From NCBI GenBank assembly GCA_964035015.1, contig OZ036005.1, positions 6,438,188 through 6,502,187 of the forward strand: a DNA stretch of 64,000 bases. The letters are read 5' to 3'. The DNA is from Corallium rubrum. Its lineage: Eukaryota > Cnidaria > Anthozoa > Scleralcyonacea > Coralliidae. The position numbers and the translations under genes are program-made. A model generated the notes under the pieces. The model had not been told where the DNA came from. It worked only from the letters and a program-made list of their open reading frames with translations, and made no database searches. Shown here piece by piece: positions 52,101-63,384 of the stretch (positions are counted from its first letter, which is position 1; each line of letters opens with the position of its first letter).

Positions 52101-53560
52101 TCTACTTAATATTCTTTTTTTCTTTGGCAACTCTCCGCCATTCTTTTTTCTTTAGCAACTCTCCGCCATTTTATTAGCGGCCTGGATCCACTAAACCTTT
52201 ATTGTCTGGCGTTGTCTAAACTTTTATTAAGCATTAATCGCGTTTAAATAAAACGCAGCATTACGAGAAGCGCCGCCATAATAAAAAAACCAAAACATTA
52301 CCGGAAGAAAAATACACAAACAAACACAAATCATGATCAAGCGTCGTAGTTAGGCTCCCTGTGGTTCGTAGTCTCGACCGCGCATGAAAACGACGCGTTC
52401 AGCGTCGGGATAACTTATATCAATTCATAACATAGGCGTACGGGCATTTTTTCCAGGGGGGGGGGGGGTGTGTGGCGTTGAACCATTAGCCAAAAAAAAT
52501 CTCGCAAGTTGCCCAAATTTTTACGAAACAATCGAAAACAAACGATGCTCATAAGATGCACTAGCATGCTGAAAAACATGTTGCCTAGCACGCGACTCAA
52601 ATATACTGATTTTATTCTCAAGTGCGACCTTTCGTTTTTCGGTACAACTCATACACGTTTTAATTTAATAACTTTTAAAAGGTCATTAAGTGCTGTGCAT
52701 GTTGCATTTTAGACACTTTTAATTTTCAACTCACTAAGCACTAACTCTTTGTAATTCATTACATTTTGGTCAACAGCATAAGAGGAAGGAAGAAAATAGG
52801 TACGCAGTGCGTACATGTGTCTACTGCATGCTGAGAACTTCAAAATTCCTTGACTGCAAGTAATACAATATGCACGAAAGACAAAGAGAACATAATTTTA
52901 TTAGTAAGAAAACTGAAAACAAGAAATACTTACTGCAGTAGCAGTACTTAATGTGCAGAGCTGGAAAAAAGCTGTGGGTTTGCGGGTACCACCCGGAGGA
53001 AGGTTTACTTTAGTGAGGAAGGTTTAAAGTGAAAACACGTGAAACAACACATTCGGTAATCTGAGAAAGTTACAACTGACCAAGCAAGGTGTCGAGACGA
53101 AAAGCGATTTCCAGCAAAACATTGGCTAACCAACAATTATGCAGCACTGGCAGTGGCAGCAGTTACATGTGTGAGACATGTACTCTGATGTCTGCTGTGA
53201 TGTCTGTATCTTCGCAGCAGTCGAGGGTAGTTAGTAGGTTGTCCGTCAGCAGCGGTCAGTTATTAGTAGCTATTGTAGTATGCCAAAGCTTACCTATATA
53301 GGAAAATCTAGAAAACCAAAGTACTGTAAAAGACACGCAGTATTTATGAACGTTGCAAAACACAAAATTCACGCTATATATCTTGAGGAAGGTTATCTAA
53401 ACTTAAACACCCATCTGGAGGAAGGTTGAATACTTTTTTCCAACTCTGTTAATGTGTTCAATCATAAAACACGAGTGCTTTAGGAGTAACTGTAAATGTG
53501 CTTAATGTAAAATGTTCTTCTCAATACTTCTGAAATAAATATCTAATTATAGTTCACTTT
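52101..53560. other. Intergenic or intronic, no gene recognised
   Basis: A duplicated TTTTTTCTTT.GCAACTCTCCGCCATT (52113-52170), a G-homopolymer at 52457-52468 and GAGGAAGGTT words repeated at 52994-53430. No exon was supported. Confidence 0.45.
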
Positions 53561-53563
53561 AGT

Positions 53564-54854
53564 CCTGTTTACACGGCCAACTGAAATTTAAGCACGCTTA
53601 AGTTAAGCGTGCTTAAAATGCACCACCTTGGTGCGTTTACACGGTCATTTAATAATCCCTTACTAAAACACGTACACCATTATTCAACATGGCGTTTTGG
53701 TTTTGGAAGCTTCGTATGGGTAGCGTGCGTCAAAGAACAGCGGAAGACATCGCGGCACACGAGAAAGAGTAATAGCTAAAAGAAACAAACAAACAAAGAA
53801 ACAAACAAACAAACAAACAAACAAACAAACAAACAAACAAACAAACAAACAAACAAACAAACAAACAAACAAACAAAGAAACAAACAAAGGAACAAAGAA
53901 TAACGAGATGGAAGCTTCTACAGCAGGGGGAAAAAATGCATTTTATCGTATTAATAACAACGTATTACTAGCAAGCGTTTTCCAATCCCGTTGTGTTTAC
54001 ACGGCCAAGTTAAACGCGATTAACTGATCGTGCTCAGTTTAATCAATATATCCTCAGTCTTAGATTACCAATAATAGGAAATTGTCAAATGCTCTTGAAT
54101 TACCCATAATGGGTAATTCAAGAGGATTTATTAATGAAACCCTTCCCTCCCCGAACCCCCTAACCCTAACCCTAAAAAATGTGAATTTCCCGGGGGAAAC
54201 CCTAACCCTAACTGACAAAGATTGTGGGATGCGCAGTGAGTTTTAATCCGTTAATTGGCGCATCATTGGGTCCTAAAATAATAAATCCTCTTGAATTACC
54301 CATTATGGCATTTGACAATTTCCTATTATTGGTAATCTAAGACTGAGGATATGTTGGTTTAATCCACCTCCTTGCAAACTAATCGCGATTAATTAACGCC
54401 GATCTGTTTACACAGACATTTTAAGCCCGCTTATTAGTCAGATGTGTAATGGAAAGCCATAGCTGTCTTAAGTGGTCAGACTTCATTTCATTCGGTGCTT
54501 TTGTCATTATACGCGGTGCTTCGAACATTATACGCGGTTCTTTCAACATTATACGCGGTGCTTCGAACATTATACGCGGTGCTTCGAACATTATACGCGG
54601 TGCCTTCAACATTATACGCGGTGCTTCGAACATTATACACAGTCCCTTCAACATTATACCGCGTATAATGTTGAAAGCACCGCGTATAATGTTCGAAGCA
54701 CCGCGTATAATGTTGAAAGCACCGCGTATAATGTTGAAAGCACCGCGTATAATGACAAAAGCACCGAATGAAATGAAGTTTGACCACTTAAGACAGCTAT
54801 GGCTTTCCATAGATGTGGCTCAGATCCCGCTTAAATTTTGACAGTGTAAACAGG
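53564..54854. mobile_element. 1.3-kb TIR element holding two foldbacks, (CAAA)n and telomere-like repeats
   Basis: The ends CCTGTTTACACGGCC and GTGTAAACAGG are inverted; GTTTACACGG also recurs inside (53633, 53995). Within: (CAAA)n at 53782-53891, a foldback at 54049-54352 whose arms start ATCCTCAGTCTTAGATTACC, CCCTAA repeats at 54150-54210, and the 21-bp-unit foldback at 54449-54810. No transposase frame. Confidence 0.75.
54449..54810. repeat. Foldback built from inverted 21-bp tandem repeats
   Basis: The left half has seven to eight units of CATTATACGCGGTGCTTCGAA. The right half has five inverted units (CCGCGTATAATGTTGAAAGCA). They meet at about 54659. The outer 60 bp (GGAAAGCCATAGCTGTCTTA...) are inverted as well. 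Open frames on both strands (repeating IIRGA) are a by-product of the 21-nt period. Confidence 0.92.
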
Positions 54855-55020
54855 GCTTTTGTTTGGTACTTTGACAATCCATATTGCACATTCGTGCACA
54901 GTATTTGTGTTAATAAAATGTCAGACAAAATAGTAATTGATTAAAAAATGTCATGCATAAGATATTGTATACACTGCTAACATGACTTCTGTTGATGGTT
55001 GAGCTTCCTGTTCTTGTGTT

Positions 55021-55347
55021 GTCACTCTCCTCCGCAGAGGCTTTTTTTAGTATTCCGTAATGTCCGTAACGAGAGTTCTCGAGAGCCATTTTGATTAGTA
55101 ATATGACATTTTCACTCATTCTTACCACATGCTCCCTAACCCCTAACGTAAAACTTCATGTAAGAATGAGTGAAAATGTCATATTACTAATCAAAATAGC
55201 TCTCGAGAACTCTCGTTACGGACATTAAGAAATATTAAATAAGAATGAGTGAAAATGCTCATATTACTAATCAAAATAACTCTCGAGAACTCTCGTTACG
55301 GACATTATGGAATATTAAAAAAAAAGCCTCTACGGAGGCGAGTGACG
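55021..55347. repeat. Foldback with a duplicated right arm
   Basis: The left arm (GTCACTCTCC...CATTTTCACTCATTCTTA) is matched inverted twice at the right: 55160-55230 and 55240-55347, each with CTCGAGAACTCTCGTTACGG. Confidence 0.8.
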
Positions 55348-55729
55348 TTTTTCTGTATAGGTGAGACATGCTTTATTTGTAACTTCCCGCGATGATTCAT
55401 GACAGTAAATGCTCGATTTTAATAAGTTGACAAAATGCTCATACCGTAAAAATACTTAAAAATCAATGTTTACGAATTACGACTTATTTACCGTACTTTT
55501 GATACTTTCCCAAATTAAATTGATTACTATAGAGTATAGAGTTCAGAGTTCTTCCATTAATAGTTAAATATGTTTTGCCAACATTTTGCCCTAAAAACAG
55601 GTGTTAAGAATTCTTGACGATGATTATCGGTAACTACCGATATATCGGCCGATAAGCCCGCAAATTATATCAGTATTTATCGTATCGGTAAATTGGATGT
55701 TTCGTTATCGGCTCATCCCTAGTACGTAT

Positions 55730-55990
55730 TAATTGTCAGTTGTTTGCTGTACAAGATGTGTTAGACTGTTAGTTGGTAATACTCAGAAAAACTCTGAGCT
55801 CTAAGCGGGACTCGAACCCGCAACCTTCTGAATGCTAGCCAGACGCTCTAAGCCTCTAACCATTGGGCCACTAGAACTCAGATGGCAGAGCTTAGAGCTC
55901 AGAGTTTTTCTGAGTATTACTAACTAACACAGCTTGTACAGCAAACAACTGACAATTACTACTAACATCAAGCTGCAATTTCTGAAACTA
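55730..55990 (-). mobile_element. tRNA-Ala-derived SINE in foldback arrangement
   Basis: The tRNA-like head lies on the minus strand (B box GGTTCGAGTCCC, anticodon loop AGC), between inverted copies of the TGTACAGCAAACAACTGACA tail. Same family and layout as 2077-2434. Confidence 0.75.
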
Positions 55991-56540
55991 ACTACTATAC
56001 GTATGTTAGCAGATGTTGAATAAGCTTTCATTCGATGTGTAGTTCAAGTTTCTCCGTTATGTGAAACTTGTTGAAATGTCAAAAATGTGCGAACCGTTGC
56101 TCGAAATAATATTACAGAATTTAAGATTTTTTCTTAAATACTTCACGCACATCATCGAGATATACATGGTAGAAATTTCTAGTTTTTAGCTATAATTAAT
56201 AAATACTATATGTATACATAAAATGAAAGCTTATTCAACATCTGATAACATACACAATATATCTTATTAAACAATGAGTAGTTCTGAAATTGTTATACGC
56301 CATCATGTTCCACAACTGACAAGATGCCGCGCGGAAATATTTGCCATGCCAATCGATACTCACCGTCTTATAAGCTCTCGTATAACCTTCCTTAATAGTT
56401 TCCTCCCTTAAAAGTCTATATATCAATAGCCGTGTTAATTAATTTTCCTGTAAATTTTGCCCCCCTCTAAGTTAATATATATCTCTCATCTCACTGACGT
56501 TACATATATAACGACGAACCATGTGGCAAGTGATAAACTT

Positions 56541-57467
56541 AAGGCTCTTTTCCAGTCATCGCAAAAACCGAGTGTTTGCATGTATTTAAAAACAACTCGC
56601 AGACTCGCAGTGCTCGTTTTCTGTCGTGAGTTCTTTTTAGAGACTTTAAGATTCAGACAACGGACTGCGGCTACGCATAGTCAATCGAGATATGGTCTGG
56701 AAACTCGGCAAACTTCAAAGCGCCTATAATGAGCTGTGATTTTATGTTGAACCGTACCTTACACCGTGCACATCCTTTGTTTTAGGTTTATTAATATTTA
56801 AATAGCACGGTTGAGTGATTGAACTGAAACGTTGCTACTGGACCATTCGTTCATTATACTAAAATACAATGTGTTCAGTGACCGTGCACCGTGCACAAAA
56901 ATGCATAAAGGCGAACAAAAAGATAGACCAAAGACTTTAGCTGAGTTTCCAGACCATATCTCGATTGACTATGGGCTACGGTAGAAAGTTTAACAGTGAT
57001 ATTAAATGGTGGTGTATTTATACATTCAAATTTCAAGATACATTATCGCACGGACTCGCCTTGTTCTTAAATTCTTGAAGAGATACACTTGTTCAATCTA
57101 TGTTAGTCGCGAGAGTAAGGCTAAGCTTCCCAAGGCTTCTGGTGATTCAGGTTCCGCGTTGTCTTTACAACGTAAAAATGCTTTTTCTACGTTGTCAACA
57201 GAGTCGACCACGACGGCATGGAAATTACGCTTGGGACCGTCGTTTGCAAAAGCTCTTTGTATATGACATAAAATTCTATTGTTCAAACACGTTGTCGTAG
57301 TCGAAGTCGTTGTGTTTTCTTAAAGTCCCTTTTAATAATGTTGCTGCGACTGTACTTGTATCTCATTAAAAATAACTCACAACGAGAAAACAAGCACTGT
57401 GAGTTGTTTTTAAGTATATGCAAACACTCGCTGAGAGATCGTTTTTGCGATGACTGTTAAAGAGCCT
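56541..57467. mobile_element. 0.93-kb TIR element
   Basis: The ends AAGGCTCTTTTCCAGTCATC and inverse continue with inverted TTTGCATGTATTTAAAAACA. A second inverted pair (TCAATCGAGATATGGTCTGG at about 56682 and about 56951) lies inside. No transposase. Confidence 0.75.
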
Positions 57468-57551
57468 GGCTTTAATTCAACAAAACAGATGTTAGAAGGG
57501 CTATATGCATTCACGCTATTTTAAGCCTTAAATTGTCTTATGCTGGAAATT

Positions 57552-58329
57552 CAGAGGTGGACTGGCCCACCGGAAATTTCCCGGTGCGCCCCCTTGTTTT
57601 GCGTTTCAGGCGCCCCCACAAAGACAGTTAACAAAATACAGCTCATCACATGAATATTATGAAATGCAGTTGTTACTAGTTACATTGCTAGGCTACTAGT
57701 CATAAACTCCAAACACAATAATACAATTTGAATTTTCTAAACTACTGACTCTGCGTGTAATTGTGTTATCTTTTCTTTGTTATTCAATCTTCATAAGATG
57801 TAACCTTATGTAGTTTTTCTGGTATATGCATGTATAAGACTAAGAGTATATAGTTGAGTCGTGGAACACTAATCCACTTGCGACTTAAATATATACTCAT
57901 ACATAGTATATGATATCTTATTGTCTATTAAATATTGCATAGTCACAAAAAAATATGGTATACACAATACATAAAATTGTGCTTAAAATTATTAATGTCA
58001 CTATCAAAATCGAGGAAATACGATTTCAGAGGCTCAAACATTTCCTAGAGGGCGCATGCAGAGGCGCACATCCCAGCCGGACCCTTAAGGCTGATTTCCA
58101 GTCAGTGGAATATTGCGAGCGGGCGGAATTTTTCTTTGTCTTGTGAGCACTCGAGCGGAACTAATCTAATTCAGGGCACAAAAGACAAAGAAAAATTCCG
58201 CCCGCTCGCAAAATTCCACTGACTGGAAATCAGCCTTTAGGGCATCCAGGCAGACCAGGCTTTGCACTCAGCGCGGCGCCCCTTACATATAATTTCTCGG
58301 TAACTTTTCTGCCGCCAGTCCGCCCCTGG
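57552..58329. mobile_element. hAT-like element with a nested MITE
   Basis: The ends CAGAGGTGGACTGG and CCAGTCCGCCCCTG are hAT-like, but no 8-bp duplication was found. Nested at 58085-58240 is a 155-bp palindromic MITE (TAAGGCTGATTTCCAGTCAG arms; inverted GCGAGCGGGCGGAA). Confidence 0.7.
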
Positions 58330-59140
58330 TTGGGATTCTGAATAGTGCTAAAGAATGGCACCCGGTTTGGCGTAAAAATCTCGTTCCCAGAAATTCTCGT
58401 TCCCGGCTGCGCAGTGCCAGATGTTAGCAATAAAAGAAACAACTAGACGTCCAGACGTCAATCTCAATGTTTCTAATAATCAACGTCTTGAATCTCTTGG
58501 TTTTGGCTTCCAATCCCAACCCAGAATCAAATACTAATCTTTATCCGATCCACAACCCTAACCTTAAAAAAGCAAAGATCCACTCAAACGATGTTGTGCA
58601 GTTTGGCTTGGGGGTATATACATTGTCCATAGTTGAATTATTAATGTATATCTATTACCTATATTTTCTATAGAAGGGATTTATGCTAAACAAGCAAATT
58701 TTGCTTTCTTGTAGATTCCTCATCACTGTAAAATTATTATTTTCTTCTTTCATACCTATTTGTAATATGTATGTTATTCTTGTGAAATAAATTATTAAGC
58801 CGGGCGTAATTATTTTTCTTCTACCCCGGGAAGTATAATAACCGAGGTAACGTGCTCCACAACATGCCACCTGTGTTTTGTTATCGATTGTGTGATTGCA
58901 TAAATGTCGCGTGTTAGCAGTTAGACTCCAGCTAGCCTATTGTGTATTACATAATTTTGCATATATAATAAGTGCCCATATTATGTTTCTTCAAGTACAT
59001 AAAGTATCAAGACCGCAAACAGTAGGCGGTCACGACATTTAGCACCGCCGCTATCGCCACTGTATCGCCGTATTTAAACTAAAAGAACAGAACGGAATGA
59101 GTCATAACTTGTACAACTGCCAAATGAATCACACGCTTCA

Positions 59141-59857
59141 ATGGACGACATGAATAGATCAGCGCTAGAGCAGCAATCTGTTGGAGACTTCCCCATTGAA
59201 AAAGGTCCAGTTTATGGCTGGCGTTCATTCCGACCACATTTTTTACAATCTTGTCTATCCTCGAGATGGATTCTCTTCTTTTGTTGTGTTCTGGTCTGCA
59301 CTCAAGGTTTAATAGTGACTGGTCTTTCCGGGGTCGTTATCACCTCGATTGAGAAGAGATATTTCTTGCGAAGCAAACAAGTTGGAAGCATCTTTGCTTG
59401 TTATGACATCGGGAATACAATTTTAACCCTAGTTGTGAGCTATGTCGGTCATTCTCATAAATCGAAGTGGCTTGGTCTGGGTTCACTGGTTCTTGGCTTA
59501 GGATGTCTAGTTTTTGCCTTACCGCAAGTTATGGTCGACGAGTACGAGCCCATTGTAGCCCAAACAAGCGACTTGTGTCAGACAAACCAAACATTACTCG
59601 ATATTACGAATGATAGTGATACGAACTGTAGGAGTTCCCATTGGTATCACTTACTTGTGTTTGTTTTGGGACAGTTATTGATAGGAGCCGGTGCTTCTCC
59701 TGTTTATAATCTCGGTTCGGCGTATCTCGACGAGAACGTTACGCGGAAGAACTCCGGTCTTTACTTGGGGGTCTTTTATGCCGTGTCGACACTTGGTCCC
59801 GGAGCTGGGTTCCTCCTTGGCGGATATTTTCTCACTATTTACGTCGATGTTACGCGG
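59141..59857 (+). CDS. OATP first exon, copy 1B
   Basis: 239 codons, phase 0, with the same helix layout as 1A: SIEKRYFLRS between helices 1 and 2, CQTNQT sequon loop, YLDENVTRKNSGLYLG. It ends DVTR before GTATGA. Confidence 0.92.
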
Positions 59858-62800
59858 GTATGACCGGATATTTCTTAACTGTGTGGTGTGTTGTCATAGT
59901 AACGTAGTTAAAATTATTGGCTCAGTTGATGACATATTGACGTGTATAGGTTATGATGTGGTGTGGTCTAGTATTAAAGAAATACCAAATGGGTTTCAGT
60001 GTTTGGATACTCTGATCCAAACACGCGGGAAATTGCGAGACTGGAGAAAAGCGTAACAAAACACGAGCCGTAGGCGAGTGTTTTTAGCTTTTCAAAAGTC
60101 GAGAAAAAACCATTTGGTATTTCTTTTTTTTCCTTTTTTTTCTAACCAAACACGGAAAAAACCATTTGGTATTTCTTTTATAAAATAATCACAAGCAAAT
60201 ATGATATACTGTCCGACATTTTCAAAAAATCGTTTTGGCGGGAATTTTCCGTGTTTGGATACTCTGATCCAAACACTGCAATTGACCAATCAGGACTCGC
60301 GTAGTATTGTACATGTTATTTTATAAAGTGTAATCTCATGTTGTGTGATCTGGTATGATATACTGGTATAGTATGGTCTAATGTGGTGTGGTCTGGTTTG
60401 GTTCAGTATGGTATGGTGTGGTCTGATGTGGTGCATGTGGTCTGGTATAGTATGGTATTGTATGATATGTGGTATGGTATGGTCTAGTATGGTGTGATCT
60501 CAAGTTGTGTTGTGTGATCTGGTCTGGTTTGGTTTAGAATGGTCTAGCTGGGTGGTCTGATGTGATGTGATGTGATGCGGTCTGATGTGATGTGATGTGA
60601 TGTGATGTGATGTGATGTGATGTGATGTGATGTGATGTGATGTGATGTGATGTGATGTGATGTGATGTGATGTGATGTGATGTGATGTGATGTGGTGTGG
60701 TGTGCACAACTAAACTGTGGAGAGATCAACTAAACTATACTCACATGAGTCCAAAGCTCGAGAACGGGATTGTTCCCAGACGGTCACCCATCCAAGTACT
60801 AACCCCGTCTACACACGTAAAAACGCACAGTCTGAACAACTCTGATATCAGATCTGTTCAGAGAAATGTAGCGACCCTTGGTACAGCCTGACAGCTACAG
60901 AATGTACCAGCGCTGATGTATAAACATTTAGTTAGAATTTCTAACAGACTACGACAGCTCCGTAGACATGGCCTGTTCAGTCTGTTATATCAAACTGATA
61001 CAACACTGACCGTGTCAGGCTGATACAGTTTTGACAGAATCTGTTCTGAACAGTCTGTTGTAGCTGCAGGTATGATACATATGTCATAGGTGTATCATAG
61101 CTGATTAGCGTGCTGCGTAGGCAGTGTTGAAACAACAATCGAAATATAGTAAGGTTAGATATACTGCCAAAACAAAGAACGTAGGAGTCTAACGTTTCCA
61201 GCGAAGGCCCTTCATCAGAGAGAAACGAAGGCCCTTCGTCAGAGACAAATGAAGGGCCTTCGCTCGAAACGTTAGACTACTATGTTCTCTCTTTCGGCAG
61301 TATACATGTATCTAACCTTACTATATTCCGATATATATATAGGTCAGTTACCGAAACCGAGGTAAATAACTGACTTAGTTCATCATCACAGAGGTTGCTT
61401 AATAAGAAAACTGAGATGCTGAGTTCGTTATCACAGAGGTTGTCTAAAAAAACACTTCAGTCGCGATAATAAATCCTTTATCACATTCGTGACCATTGAC
61501 TAACCCTTATTTTTTCAATCACGCATAAATCAAGTTAATTGCCCCGGGCTAATATATATTAGCTAATATATATTAGCCCGGGGCAATTAACTTGATTTAA
61601 GCGTGGTTGGGAGTAATTCTTTCTCCAACATGAACACAATAACATGACCATTGCATAATCTTGAAAGACAATGGAGCTTCCAAACCATCCCCCTCCACTA
61701 ACTATGTCCCAACTTGACCATGTAGCTCAGTCGGTAGGGTGTCGGACTAGTAAACAGAAGGTCGCGGGTTTGAATCCCAGCCACGATCGAATAGAGTTTT
61801 TCTCTACTTACCCGGTATGGTTCGTCACTCGGAGTACCACTTAATATCATTATTAAGGACTTTAAGATCTACGACGTCAACGACGACGTCCTTTAGACAA
61901 AAGAATTATTTTTGCAAAACAAAGAGAATGAATAATTTTAGACCCAAGAGTAATCTTAACACCGTCCTCGTTTTTTATAGACACTTAGAGCATTTTCACG
62001 TCTTCACGACGACGTCAACTCACCAAACGATGAGAACTGTTGCTTGAGATTGACTTCAATACAGACACTACAATCATTTTAGCTGGTGGCGTTATGGAAG
62101 TCATTAAACTAGCTTCAAATATCAAATATAATAGTCAGTTAACCGCGACTTCTTTAAATTGTAAAACTTATCTTGCGTTTTAAGTAACCGTCGTGGTCGT
62201 CCTAGCATCTTAGACCCCATTTACACGATCCTGGTACAATTTGAAAACGGAACAAAATCGTGCCAGTGTGTAAATACAGGCCAAAAAGTCTTGCGTTTAC
62301 ACGGTGCCGGTATAATATAATGACGGATTAGCATGTGACTATTCTCTTTCTATGAGAATTGAGAAAACTTTGTGAATACTGTTGACCCGAATACTGTGGT
62401 CGTATATATTGTGATTACCGTCATCAGACTGTTACGACACGGGCGTTTACACGATACCGGTTAGTTTTCCGTTTTCATTTCATGCCGTCAAGGAACCCGT
62501 CTTCATTTTGTGCCGTTTTCATGTCATTTTTGTGCCGCGGTATCGTGTAAACGCAAGGCCTAAACGGCATGATTTTGTTCCGTTTTCAAATTGTACCGGC
62601 ATCGTGTAAACGGGGTCTTAAAGTCCCTATTCTCCACCTGAGTTCATTGTTCCCCAATAATTCTTCTAGATATGTCCCACAACAACGATGTGAGTGAAAT
62701 GGTTAAAACATTACTTTCTTTATTTTAATAGCCTGAAGGTGTTGATCTAAACCAAGATGACAACAGCTGGATTGGTGCGTGGTGGTTAGGTTACCTTGTT

Positions 62801-63300
62801 GGTGGAATCTGTGCTTTGGTGGCCAGCGTACCTCTTCTTGGTTTCCCCAGAGAGATACCTCGTGTTAAAAATCTAAACGATCAAAAAATGAAAGCGCGGG
62901 ATTCAGTACCCGATGACCAGAAACCTCACACAGCAGGCCAGTTCTTGCCCGCCCTGAAATCATTATTCACCAACAAGGTTTTTCTTTTCACGTCAATGGC
63001 TGGAACAGCTGAAGGTTTTGCAGTGTCTGGGACTTCAACCTTCTTTCCAAAATTCTTGCAATCTCAATTTCACCTCACGTCTAGCAATGCAAGTTTTTAC
63101 GCTGGGGTAGTGATCATTCCTGGAGGTATCTTGGGAATGCTTTTGGGAGGTTTCCTCATTCGCAAGTTTGAATGGACGTGCGGTCAGTGTATAAAAGCAT
63201 GCACGGTCGTTGCTTTACTGGCTATATTCCCGATTTTAATTTTTACAATTCACTGTCCAAATCAGAAAGTTGCAGGAGTGACAACACCATACTTTAACAG
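59141..63300 (+). CDS. OATP/SLCO organic anion transporter (5' part; continues beyond window)
   Basis: Exon 1B (59141-59857) joins in phase 0 to exon 2 (62732-63300), giving 429 codons before the next donor AACAG|GTATAAG, phase 2. Later exons lie off the window. OATPs are 12-helix plasma-membrane carriers of the MFS fold that take up amphipathic organic anions such as hormone conjugates and toxins. Exon 2 carries the superfamily signature as NSWIGAWWLGYLVGG at helix 6, then RVKNLNDQKMK in the central cytosolic loop and helices 7-9. The large extracellular Kazal-like loop should follow in unseen exons. Subfamily (1-6) cannot be set from this part. Confidence 0.9.
59970..60325. mobile_element. 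Dispersed repeat with AAAGAAATACCAAATGG end
   Basis: Inverted copy of the element at 31378-31705: TTTCCGTGTTTGGATACTCTG blocks, TTGGCGGGAATTTTCC, and the CTGATTGGTCAATTG-type end on the right. Internal inverted GTGTTTGGAT words. Confidence 0.8.
60340..60702. repeat. Pentanucleotide array (TGTGA/TATGG), first block
   Basis: Degenerate GGT(A/C)TGGTATG-type pentamers run into a perfect (TGATG)n block at 60585-60690. The same kind of array restarts after exon 2 at 63385. Confidence 0.93.
60765..60813 (-). other. 5S rRNA-derived fragment
   Basis: On the minus strand, GGGGTTAGTACTTGGATGGG then TGACCGTCTGGGAACA, the 3' half of 5S rRNA. It starts at the same point (TAGACGGGG) as the fragment at 50292, suggesting both come from one 5S-derived repeat family. 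Confidence 0.7.
61110..61330. repeat. Inverted repeat with GAAGGGCCTTCG core
   Basis: The AAGGTTAGATATACTGCC and GGCAGTATACATGTATCTAACC arms surround three copies of CGAAGGCCCTTC. A half-copy at 1330-1440 (GCCTTCGCTCGAAACGTTAG, ATATCTAACCTTACTATATT) is the same family. Confidence 0.75.
61715..61850 (+). mobile_element. tRNA-Thr-derived SINE
   Basis: TAGCTCAGTCGGTAGGG, an anticodon loop reading AGT, GGTTTGAATCC, then TTTCTCTACTTACCCGGTATG. Same family as 15320-15475 and 27527-27720. Confidence 0.72.
62209..62622. mobile_element. MITE with TTAGACCCCATTTACACGAT ends
   Basis: The left arm (GTACAATTTGAAAACGGAAC) and its inverse at 62570-62600, plus inverted CTTGCGTTTACACGGT / CGTGTAAACGCAAGG blocks. 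It lies 110 bp before OATP exon 2. Confidence 0.82.
62732..63300 (+). CDS. OATP second exon (helices 6-9, superfamily signature)
   Basis: Acceptor TTTATTTTAATAG. Opens PEGVDLNQDDNSWIGAWWLG; helix 7 reads FTSMAGTAEGFAVSG, helix 8 GVVIIPGGILGMLLGGF. Donor GTATAAG at 63301. Confidence 0.93.
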
Positions 63301-63384
63301 GTATAAGTATATAGAGCACGGTTAGCTAATTCCAATTTCAAAAGGGAAAACGTTTGGACAGACATCACATAGTTTAACACTACT

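Noticed and set aside
54421-54841. About 130-codon open frames on both strands with repeating IIRGAFN or MLKAPRI
   Set aside because: The 21-bp unit is a multiple of three, so frames stay open by chance; the inverted halves mirror each other.
57006-57300. Small open frames around 57.0-57.3 kb on both strands
   Set aside because: They lie inside a TIR element and overlap each other on opposite strands, with no known motif.
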